Assembly: GCA_002841315.1 (NCBI GenBank)
Contig: PHEW01000002.1
Span: forward strand, 1 to 64,000
Source: Actinobacteria bacterium HGW-Actinobacteria-4
GTDB lineage: Bacteria; Actinomycetota; Actinomycetes; Actinomycetales; Demequinaceae
Length of the DNA stretch: 64,000 nt
Reading direction: 5' to 3'
Positions 1 through 5,781 of this stretch are shown here, piece after piece. Each line of letters begins with the position of its first letter. Position 1 is the first letter of the stretch. Below the pieces are notes generated by a model. It had not been told where the DNA came from, made no database searches, and saw nothing but the letters and a program-made list of their open reading frames with translations. A program made the translations under genes and the position numbers.

Positions 1-678
1 GACCATCCCGGTGTGGTCCTCCGACCAGGTCAGATACCGGGCGTCGCGGTTACGCCGCTCACGCTCGCGCACCCCCTGTTCATCAAACCGGGCGATCGCC
101 CGCGCGACCATCCGTCGCACCTCCTGCGCCGTCAACGTCTTCGCCTGAGCAACCAGAGCCCGTTCCAACGCATGCACCTGGTCGCTCGGGGCACGATCAG
201 CGACCGTGTTCAACCCGCTCGCAATCAACCCGGCTGCATCCACCGACAAGTCCCCAGCCAACGCTGCCGCCGCGATAGCCGGATACTTTGGTGACGGAGC
301 AGGAGCAGCCACCCCAGCATCGGCCGCGGCGACACGACCGGTACGCGGATCACGCGGACCCACCGGACCAAGCGCGTCACCGGCCTCGATCGAACGCCGC
401 GACCCAGCCCCCGACCCACCCGTCACCTTCGAAATCAGCGTCTCCGCATCGCCAAAGCCCGCACCGCGCGCAAGCCCACCCCCGGCCATCGTTGGCCTAG
501 AGCGCTGCTTGATCTCCGCGGAGAAACGCGCGAGCAAAGTGTCAGTGAGCCGCCCCAACCGCGCCACCTCAGCATGCGCATCCAACAACTCGTCATGACT
601 CAACCCAGACACGTCAGCAGCCGCGAGATCACTCACCAACGAGCTCACTCGCGCGACCTGTGCCGTATCGATTGCCAT
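1..678 (-). CDS. DUF222 (13E12-type) protein, N-terminal part, truncated by window edge
   Basis: This open frame is not in the ORF track because it has no stop inside the window. Reading the minus strand from the ATG at 678 gives 226 uninterrupted codons beginning MAIDTAQVARVSSLVSDLAA and reaching position 1. The text resembles the DUF222 region of actinobacterial DUF222/HNH proteins: Ala/Arg-rich helices with DELLDAHAEVARLGRLTDTL near residue 30, LAGDLSVDAAGLIASGL in the middle, and a run of R/E near the cut. The family usually ends in an HNH nuclease domain, which would lie left of the window. These genes are often multicopy in actinobacteria; their role is uncertain. The start is the only ATG that opens the frame. 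The three plus-strand ORFs listed here are its shadows. Confidence 0.75.
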   Translation of the reverse strand, partial: MAIDTAQVARVSSLVSDLAAADVSGLSHDELLDAHAEVARLGRLTDTLLARFSAEIKQRSRPTMAGGGLARGAGFGDAETLISKVTGGSGAGSRRSIEAGDALGPVGPRDPRTGRVAAADAGVAAPAPSPKYPAIAAAALAGDLSVDAAGLIASGLNTVADRAPSDQVHALERALVAQAKTLTAQEVRRMVARAIARFDEQGVRERERRNRDARYLTWSEDHTGMV

Positions 679-793
679 ACCAAACAGTCAACCACCACGG
701 TCTGACATTCACCCCAAACCACCGCAACCTGGGGACACCGGCAGCCGCCACCAGACCTGTGGACATCGCCCGCCCAGCACCGACCCGGCCTGG

Positions 794-1150
794 CTACGCT
801 CCCTCGATCCCCGCAATCACAGTCCGTAGCCGCTCGCGCTCCACAGAGATCCACTGCCCCTCCGAGTAGTTGCGAACAAAGGCCTCGCAGAACTCGACCG
901 GATCCTCGCCCACCACCACACGCACGGGCGTACCGTCCGCGGCGCTCTGCTCAATGAGATCGGCAAGATCCTCCAGCATCGACATCATGATGTCGCCCTC
1001 GGTGACCGCGCCAAAGTACGCAAGGTACCTCTCGAGCGCCTTGTGCGCCGTGCGGTAGGGCTCGGGCAGCGCTTTGACCCGTGCCTTGTGCCGCGCATAT
1101 CGCTTCTTGTTGTCGAAGGATCCGGTCACCTTCTCGATCCAGTTAGCCAT
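794..1150 (-). CDS. DUF1048 family protein
   Basis: A 118-residue, soluble, highly charged protein starting MANWIEKVTGSF. The sequence matches the style of DUF1048 proteins: a basic N-terminal helix (DNKKRYARHKARVKALPEPYR), a central EDLADLIEQSAADG, then VGEDPVEFCEAFVRNY. In many Gram-positive genomes DUF1048 genes lie directly behind a PadR-family regulator, as here, where only two bases separate the PadR stop from this start. The two are almost certainly co-transcribed, and the regulator probably controls both. The molecular function of DUF1048 is not known. There is no membrane segment or catalytic motif that I can recognise. Confidence 0.8.
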   Translation of the reverse strand: MANWIEKVTGSFDNKKRYARHKARVKALPEPYRTAHKALERYLAYFGAVTEGDIMMSMLEDLADLIEQSAADGTPVRVVVGEDPVEFCEAFVRNYSEGQWISVERERLRTVIAGIEGA

Positions 1151-1152
1151 GG

Positions 1153-1482
1153 CTACTTCCTTTCGTTGTGCAGTTGCGCGAGTCGCATGGTGAGGAAGCC
1201 CCAGTTCTTCCAGAACTCGTCGAGATACTCCTGCCCCAGGGCGTTGAGCGTGTAGACCTTGCGCGGTGGGCCCTTCTCCGACGGGACTTTCTCCACGTCC
1301 ACCAGGCCCTTGTGCTCGAACCGAACTAGCAACGCATAGACGGTACCTTCGGCAATGTCAGGAAACCCCTGCTCCCGGAGCCGCGCCGTGATCTCGTACC
1401 CGTAGGCGGGCGCCAATGCGAGGATCGCGAGCACGATGCCCTCCAACGTGCCCTTCAGCATTTCCGTCATCTGCCGGCCCAT
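1153..1482 (-). CDS. PadR family transcriptional regulator
   Basis: A 109-residue winged-helix repressor of the PadR class. The N-terminal part (MLKGTLEGIVLAILALAPAYGYEITARL) is the typical PadR helix-turn-helix entry, and GTVYALLVRFEHKGLVDVE followed by GPPRKVYTLNALGQEYL is the wing that precedes the dimerisation helix. PadR proteins bind palindromic operators and respond to phenolics, drugs or other ligands; the ligand here is unknown. The start at 1482 is supported by GAGAGGAGCG seven bases upstream. An inverted repeat lies just upstream (1508-1537), so autoregulation is likely. It leads a two-gene operon with DUF1048. Confidence 0.88.
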   Translation of the reverse strand: MGRQMTEMLKGTLEGIVLAILALAPAYGYEITARLREQGFPDIAEGTVYALLVRFEHKGLVDVEKVPSEKGPPRKVYTLNALGQEYLDEFWKNWGFLTMRLAQLHNERK

Positions 1483-1507
1483 CGCCCGCTCCTCTCGCTA
1501 CTCTGTA

Positions 1508-1537
1508 TTAGTGAGTACTAGTAGATAGTAGCACTAA
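1508..1537 (-). promoter_or_regulatory. Probable PadR operator (inverted repeat)
   Basis: TTAGTG and CACTAA form an inverted repeat with an 18-base spacer that itself contains the palindrome TACTAGTA. It is an AT-rich island in otherwise GC-rich DNA, 25 bases upstream of the padR start. The position fits an autoregulatory operator; binding is inferred. Confidence 0.5.
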
Positions 1538-1626
1538 GTACCATAGGCGCAACACTGCGGCCGATGCTGGGGTCGCGGTCCGCCCCAACCTTCCGTCGCG
1601 CACGGCCCCGGCATAGGATCACAACC

Positions 1627-2100
1627 ATGGCCGATGCCCCAGGTCCCCTCCGCTTCGCCTCACCGGAAGACGCCGCCACGCTCGCAGCACTGCTCCGCGA
1701 GTTCAACGCCGAGTACAACTCCCCCACGCCCCCCGCCGCCGTCCTCGAAGAGCGCTACCGCAGCCACCTGGCGGGCGACGCCTTCTGGGCCGTCCTCACG
1801 GGCACACCACCCCACGCGTTCGCCACCGTCTCGCTGCGGCCGTCGGTCTACCACCCCGGCCCCGTGGCGCTCATCGAAGACCTCTATGTACGCCCCGCCC
1901 AACGGGGCCACGGCATCGGCGCCCAGATCATGACGGCCATTCAGGAGCGCGCACGCGCGGACGGCTGCGGCGCCCTCGAGGTCCAAGTCGACGAGCCGGA
2001 CGTGGACGCCATGCGCTTCTACGAACGCCACGGATTCGCACTGCGCGAGCCACTCACCCAGGACCGGGCGCTCCTGATGTGGCTCGAATACGGAACCTGA
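1627..2100 (+). CDS. GNAT family N-acetyltransferase
   Basis: A 157-residue acetyltransferase of the GNAT fold. LIEDLYVRPAQRGHGIGAQI contains the acetyl-CoA pyrophosphate-binding motif (R-G-H-G-I-G), followed by the helix that carries it, and MRFYERHGFAL is the usual C-terminal motif. The substrate cannot be told from sequence. The ORF track starts at 1564, but ATG at 1627 gives the normal GNAT beginning (PLRFASPEDAATLAALL). The hexamer TAGGAT at 1614-1619 ends seven bases before this ATG and there is no Shine-Dalgarno sequence, so the mRNA may be leaderless. The gene stands alone and is convergent with the Ro60 gene. Confidence 0.85.
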   Translation: MADAPGPLRFASPEDAATLAALLREFNAEYNSPTPPAAVLEERYRSHLAGDAFWAVLTGTPPHAFATVSLRPSVYHPGPVALIEDLYVRPAQRGHGIGAQIMTAIQERARADGCGALEVQVDEPDVDAMRFYERHGFALREPLTQDRALLMWLEYGT

Positions 2101-2182
2101 CCACGCACCGCGATTTCGGCCGATGCTGAGGCCGGCTTGGTCATCCCGGCCGCCCCAGGCTCGCCTCACCAAACAAACAACA

Positions 2183-2214
2183 GCGGGGAGCGCCTCCCAA
2201 GAGACACTCCCCGC
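2183..2214. terminator. Hairpin between convergent genes, probable terminator
   Basis: GCGGGGAG and CTCCCCGC form an 8-bp stem with a 16-base loop between the convergent GNAT and Ro60 genes. There is no T-run, as is common for actinobacterial terminators. Confidence 0.5.
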
Positions 2215-2249
2215 CAACCGCCAACCGAGCACCGCAACCACCACCAGCC

Positions 2250-3908
2250 CTAGAGCCCCCGAGAGAACTCCGTGACCAGCGCCGGCACAGCGGCATCGAA
2301 CCCGGAGATGTCCAGCATCCCGGCATCGTTCGGGTCCGCGATGGAGAACTTCGAAGCCAGCGTGGCAAGCACGATCAGCTTCGCGTCGATCCCCATCTCC
2401 GCGCGGTACTTCGCGAGCGCCTGGTGCGGGTGCATAGCCCCTGCCCAGGTCTCGTTGTCGGTGATCACCACAAAGGTGTCCACCTCGAGGCCACGCTCTG
2501 CCGCGTACAGCATCGGCAGCGAGCAGTCCGTGGGACCAAAAGGAAGGTCAGAGACCTCCTGAATGGCCGCATCGAGCCGCATGCGCGGAGTGATCGCCAG
2601 CTGAGTCAGCGCGGCAGCAGCACCAGACCGACCCACCGGACGCACACGCCGCGCTCCGGGAGGGCGATACACCTGCACGCCACCCGTGAACGCCACCACG
2701 TGCGTCATCGGCTCCGTCGCAGCAAGCACCAGCGCCAGCCCCGCCGACGCCTCACGCGGAGTCAGCGGCACCCCAGCCACCCGGGTGAAGGTCATCGAAC
2801 CGGACACGTCCAGCGCGATCAGCGTGCGCTTGCCTGCGGGCTCCACCGTGCCAAAGCTCCGGTAAAACGCCTCATCAAGCGCGTCGACGATGCGCGGGTT
2901 GGGTTCCCACGTTGACTTCCCTTCCATCGAGTGGCCCTGCGCATACGTCCGCAACGCCACCAACACGTTCAGCGGGTGAATGCGCGCCTTGCGGAGCGCC
3001 TCCACATCCACCAACCGTGCTGCGATCATCTCCGTTGCCTCGGACATCGGCTCAAGCACGCCGATGCGCGTGAGGCGCGGCAGCTGACGGATCAGCGCAC
3101 CCAGGGGTACGTTGCCTTCGAGCAGCGCCTCCCAGACCTCGCGGTCGTTCAGCGCTTCCGTAGGCACCATCTCCCAGGTCAGGCCGTGCTCGCGGATCAG
3201 GCCAGGCAATTCAGACGCCGACGCAAAACGCGCCGCCTCGAATCCCTGCACGATGCCAGGCGCTTCACCCGCGTCTCCACGCAGGATCCACTCGCCAAGT
3301 CCCGTGAAGCCAGGCTCCACCAACCGCGGGTGCGCCTTGCGGAACACGTCGCGGTGCGTCCAGCCGTCACGCTGGCGGTACTTGACTGCCTGGTAGGCCA
3401 CCTGGTCAACCGACTTCTCGGTGTACCAAGCCGCTACCGCACGCGCGAGCGCACGGCCCCAGCCACGGAACCCCTGCACGTAGGTGAGGAATCCGAACAG
3501 CGCCGTTGCGGTGCGCGCCACCTTGGGCAGCTGCGCAAGCGCGTAGGCGCGGTCTTCCACTTCACCGAACGATGCCGCGATCGCCAAGGCGAACAGCGCA
3601 GGGTCCTGCTTGGGGGCACGGCCCGCCACGGAGGTCTCAACGATCACGTCCACGAGCTCACGGTGCTGAGCGGACTCAGCGACGCGAATCACCGCCTTGG
3701 CGTTGTCCTTGGTCAGCTGCGCGCCCGAGGCATAGAAGCCCGTGTCCGAACCCAGGATCAGGAAGCGCTTGACACGTTCGAGGTCCGAGATCACGTACAC
3801 AAAGCCACCAGCGTGGTTACGCTTCTGGCCGTCGGCCGCCTTGAGCGACTGAGGGGTAGCCGCACGACCCTTGCGAATCATGAAGCCCTTGAGGTTGATG
3901 TTGGTCAT
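2250..3908 (-). CDS. rsr: Ro60 ortholog (TROVE domain plus vWA-like domain)
   Basis: A 552-residue Ro60-type RNA-binding protein. Residues about 1-330 are the TROVE ring of HEAT-like helices; the start of the fold (RNHAGGFVYVISDLERVKRF then LILGSDTGFY) is characteristic. Residues about 360-552 are the von Willebrand A-like domain with a complete metal-ion site: DVSGS, a threonine in FGPTDCS, and TDNET. In bacteria Ro60 proteins bind Y RNAs and tether them to exonucleases or take part in RNA repair and stress survival. Here the gene is directly downstream, on the same strand, of three Y-RNA-like structures, which strongly supports a working Ro60 RNP. No rtcB or PNPase gene is nearby. GAAAGGAAG lies 6 bases before the ATG. 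Confidence 0.93.
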   Translation of the reverse strand: MTNINLKGFMIRKGRAATPQSLKAADGQKRNHAGGFVYVISDLERVKRFLILGSDTGFYASGAQLTKDNAKAVIRVAESAQHRELVDVIVETSVAGRAPKQDPALFALAIAASFGEVEDRAYALAQLPKVARTATALFGFLTYVQGFRGWGRALARAVAAWYTEKSVDQVAYQAVKYRQRDGWTHRDVFRKAHPRLVEPGFTGLGEWILRGDAGEAPGIVQGFEAARFASASELPGLIREHGLTWEMVPTEALNDREVWEALLEGNVPLGALIRQLPRLTRIGVLEPMSEATEMIAARLVDVEALRKARIHPLNVLVALRTYAQGHSMEGKSTWEPNPRIVDALDEAFYRSFGTVEPAGKRTLIALDVSGSMTFTRVAGVPLTPREASAGLALVLAATEPMTHVVAFTGGVQVYRPPGARRVRPVGRSGAAAALTQLAITPRMRLDAAIQEVSDLPFGPTDCSLPMLYAAERGLEVDTFVVITDNETWAGAMHPHQALAKYRAEMGIDAKLIVLATLASKFSIADPNDAGMLDISGFDAAVPALVTEFSRGL

Positions 3909-3927
3909 GGTTCACTTCCTTTCTTTG

Positions 3928-3960
3928 GGTTGGATTGTGCGGGGGTTGGATTCTGCGGGG
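3928..3960 (-). repeat. Direct repeat in the rsr leader
   Basis: Two 17-base copies of GGTTGGATTSTGCGGGG (plus-strand reading) sit head to tail with one mismatch and a period of 16. They fill the gap between the last Y-like RNA and the rsr ribosome-binding site. Function unknown; the run could bind a protein or act as a spacer for processing. Confidence 0.7.
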
Positions 3961-3961
3961 G

Positions 3962-4085
3962 GTGGACGAGCATGTGACGGACTCGGAGCCGCACGCTCTC
4001 CACTGAGCTACCTCACCTGGGTGAGGGCGGGAGTCGAACCCGCGCACTGCGATCCTGATAACCGAGCTTCCTGCGGCTCGTCCAC
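3962..4085 (-). ncRNA. yrlA: YrlA-like Y RNA with tRNA-mimic domain, copy C
   Basis: On the minus strand the ends pair as GTGGACGAGC/GCTCGTCCAC (10 bp). A 9/10-nt internal loop follows, then a second stem CTCGG/CCGAG, the conserved TTATC, and a permuted tRNA core. The core has a T-arm (GCGGGTTCGACTCCCGC, perfect 5-bp stem and T-loop consensus), an acceptor stem closed on itself (CCTCAC-CCAG-GTGAGG) and a D-arm (GCTC-AGTGGA-GAGC preceded by TA). The order T, acceptor, D, with the RNA ends where the anticodon arm would be, is the plan of bacterial YrlA RNAs that bind Ro60. There is no anticodon and the acceptor end is not free, so it cannot be a translating tRNA. It is the copy nearest rsr. Confidence 0.85.
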
Positions 4086-4115
4086 AACTGAAGTGCAGCA
4101 TCGGCCGTAGTAGAC

Positions 4116-4259
4116 AGGCGAACATGGGGTGAGGGTCGGAGCGGCCTTGCGGCCTTCTGCTCTGCCAACTGAGCTACCGGGGCGCTAGCGCCCCGAGCGG
4201 GACTCGAACCCGCGACCTGACACGGGATAGGTGATAACCGACGTCTCTTCGGTTCGCCC
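4116..4259 (-). ncRNA. yrlA: YrlA-like Y RNA with tRNA-mimic domain, copy B
   Basis: Closing stem GGGCGAAC/GTTCGCCT, internal loop CGAAGAGAC opposite CCTCACCCCAT, second stem GTCGG/CCGAC, TTATC, then a very tRNA-like permuted core: T-arm GCGGGTTCGAGTCCCGC, acceptor stem CGGGGCG-CTAG-CGCCCCG, and D-arm GCTCAGTTGGCAGAGC with upstream TA. An extra GCAA-capped hairpin (AGGCC-GCAA-GGCC) lies between the D-arm and the second stem. Inverted repeats just outside (4093-4114 and 4261-4279) extend the closing helix by roughly 18 more pairs, so the mature or precursor RNA may reach 4093-4279. This copy is the closest match to a normal tRNA body. Confidence 0.85.
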
Positions 4260-4288
4260 TTCTACGGACGATGCTGCACACGGCTTGG

Positions 4289-4402
4289 GAGCGAACATGA
4301 GGCGAGGATCGGAACCAAGTCCAAAGACCCGGTGCGGAACTTGAATCCGCATACGAGCAGTGCTCGCGTTTACCAGATAACCGATGTCTCTTCGGTTCGC
4401 TC
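4289..4402 (-). ncRNA. yrlA: YrlA-like Y RNA, copy A, lacking the D-arm
   Basis: Closing stem GAGCGAAC/GTTCGCTC, the same internal loop as copy B on the 5' side (CGAAGAGAC), second stem ATCGG/CCGAT, TTATC, an extra hairpin CGAGC-ACT-GCTCG, a T-arm (GCGGA-TTCAAGT-TCCGC) and an acceptor-like hairpin CCGGGTC-TTTG-GACTTGG with two G-U pairs. The sequence then goes straight into the second stem, so no D-arm is present. An outer helix CACGGCT/AGCCGTG (4407-4413 with 4279-4285) extends the closing stem across a short internal loop and abuts the outer helix of copy B. The Ro60-binding half is kept while the tRNA mimic is reduced, which suggests a different partner or decay. Confidence 0.78.
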
Positions 4403-4477
4403 TTTTAGCCGTGAAATCTCTATGGAGTTATGCGTGTTGGGGGATGGCCAGGGCGGCGCATGAGGCGCGGCGGCTGG

Positions 4478-4636
4478 CTAAGAAAGCGCTGAGGAGCGCT
4501 TGGGTGTGCTCAGGGCCGGGCGGTCATGTTGCCTGGGCTCGCTCGCTTTGAGCTGCCAGAGGCCACGTCCGGGCTGGCCGGGGCGCGACTCAATGGCGGC
4601 ATCAATGCCGGCGATGGCGGTATTCAGATCTCGCAT
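4478..4636 (-). CDS. Small ORF (52 aa) upstream of the Y RNA array
   Basis: This ORF is below the length cut of the ORF track. It runs from ATG at 4636 to TAG at 4478 and begins MRDLNTAIAGIDAAIESRPG. The case for a gene is the strong ribosome-binding site GAAAGGGG six bases before the ATG and a TTGCGC/TAGCGT promoter candidate about 70 bases upstream. It also shares its strand with the Y RNAs and rsr. The predicted peptide has one short amphipathic helix at the N-terminus and a Pro/Arg/Ser-rich tail; no family is recognised. It may be a small partner of the Ro60 particle, a leader peptide, or simply the first cistron of the transcript that carries the RNAs. Conservation beside rsr in relatives would settle it. 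Confidence 0.45.
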   Translation of the reverse strand: MRDLNTAIAGIDAAIESRPGQPGRGLWQLKASEPRQHDRPALSTPKRSSALS

Positions 4637-4703
4637 ATCGCACCCCTTTCTTGAGTCTCGGTGTCGGTTGAGCGACGTGTGCCCGCTGTGGGCACGAGGA
4701 CTG

Positions 4704-4733
4704 ACGCTAGAGGGTGGAGGCGCGCGAGCGCAA
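4704..4733 (-). promoter_or_regulatory. Candidate promoter for the small ORF / Y RNA / rsr unit
   Basis: Minus strand: TTGCGC, an 18-base spacer, then TAGCGT, a form of -10 box common in actinobacteria. A GTGCCC-ACAGC-GGGCAC hairpin lies in the leader just downstream. No better promoter is visible closer to the RNAs, so one transcript may cover 4.7 kb down to 2.25 kb. Confidence 0.4.
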
Positions 4734-4866
4734 GGGCGGTTACCAAACCGTTATCGATCAGGGGGTGTTTTCGCGCGTGCTGCTGGCGCTATGGTGGTCC
4801 CCATGACAACCACGACGCAACGAATCAGCGAGCCGCACCTCGCTCCATTCGGCGCGCGGAAGGAGC

Positions 4867-5685
4867 GTGGCTAGGCGCCATCGCCGCACGACGGCGAAGC
4901 ACCTGCCAGCTCACGACCCCCGCGCCCAGCAACTCAAGATCAGGCGCGAACTGCGAGAAGCCGCAGTGGGGCGCCGGTTCCTGGACGACATCTCGTTCAC
5001 GTTCGAACTCGCCTGGTACACAGGTCCGTGGATCAGTATCGCCATCAATGGCACCGTTGCACCCGGGCGGTACGAGCACGTTGGTGACTTCCCGTGGCTC
5101 CAAGCCATCAAGCGCCTATCGCTAGCAGATCACGATGGCGAAAGGACTATCCGTCTCTCAGGCGCCGCATGCGCCGAATGCGAGTGCTGCAAATACGACG
5201 TCCGCTGCGAGGTGGCGGGCCGGTACGTGCGCTGGACCCTCGTGGAGGACCCCGGCCAAACCTGGGTCTTTGACAGGTCCACCTACCGCGAGAAGCTCGA
5301 TCAAGCGCTGGCGGATTGGTACTACTACGAGCCCGAAGAGAGGCGACTGGCCCGCCTGCTGATCGATCACACTCCTTGGGACGGGCCAGAGCAGATGGGT
5401 CTAGACCTCGTCAGTGTCACGATGTTCAGGGGTGAGCTGACCGTCGGGTTCGTTGACGAGTTCTGGAAGTCGAACGTCTACGTCAAGTTCCCCTGGCGGG
5501 CGGAGCACACTCACGATTCGCTGCGAGCCGCGTCCCAGGCAATTGCGGTGTGGGACGTGAGCTTCCTCAATGTCACCTGGCGGCCATGGCGCGACCCCTC
5601 AGCGAAGCCGCCATATCCATCGAACTGGGAGCAGGGGGGTCCGCTCTCGACCGGTCCCGCGATCGATGCCGTGGGGCGCGTTTGA
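4867..5685 (+). CDS. Hypothetical protein with a Cys-rich motif
   Basis: A 272-residue protein opening with GTG at 4867 and a perfect but closely spaced GGAAGGAG just upstream. Composition and codon use look coding throughout. The beginning is basic (MARRHRRTTAKHL); the middle holds CAECECCKYDVRC, a cluster of five cysteines of the kind that binds zinc, followed by a Trp-rich half (ALADWYYYEPEERRLARLL; FPWRAEHTHDSL; VTWRPWRDPSAKPP). I do not recognise the family. It has no signal peptide or membrane segment. It stands alone, divergent from the Ro60 unit, and nothing links it functionally to that unit except position. Confidence 0.6.
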   Translation: MARRHRRTTAKHLPAHDPRAQQLKIRRELREAAVGRRFLDDISFTFELAWYTGPWISIAINGTVAPGRYEHVGDFPWLQAIKRLSLADHDGERTIRLSGAACAECECCKYDVRCEVAGRYVRWTLVEDPGQTWVFDRSTYREKLDQALADWYYYEPEERRLARLLIDHTPWDGPEQMGLDLVSVTMFRGELTVGFVDEFWKSNVYVKFPWRAEHTHDSLRAASQAIAVWDVSFLNVTWRPWRDPSAKPPYPSNWEQGGPLSTGPAIDAVGRV

Positions 5686-5713
5686 GCCGCTCCACTAGCA
5701 CCCCCACCACATC

Positions 5714-5731
5714 TTCGATAACGTTATCGAA
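5714..5731. promoter_or_regulatory. Perfect 18-bp palindrome, LacI-family-like operator
   Basis: TTCGATAACGTTATCGAA is a perfect palindrome with the central AACGTT/CGTT core seen in LacI-family operators. It lies 51 bases upstream of the SDR dehydrogenase start, between that gene and the preceding stop. A half-site-like CCGTTATCGAT occurs near 4750. No LacI-type regulator gene is in the window. Confidence 0.55.
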
Positions 5732-5781
5732 CGCGACCACCGCCGCTCGCGTCGGCGCCACATCACACCCCAGGAGCACCC

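Noticed and set aside
206-598. Plus-strand 130-aa ORF at the left end
   Set aside because: Pro/Ala/Ser-rich shadow of the minus-strand DUF222 frame.
3962-4402. Ordinary tRNA genes, suggested by good T-arm and D-arm consensus
   Set aside because: The arms are in permuted order, the acceptor strands are joined by a short loop, and there is no anticodon arm; a Y RNA tRNA mimic explains all of it.
4500-4874. Plus-strand 124-aa ORF
   Set aside because: Low-complexity translation, no ribosome-binding site, antisense to the supported small ORF and overlapping the next gene's start.
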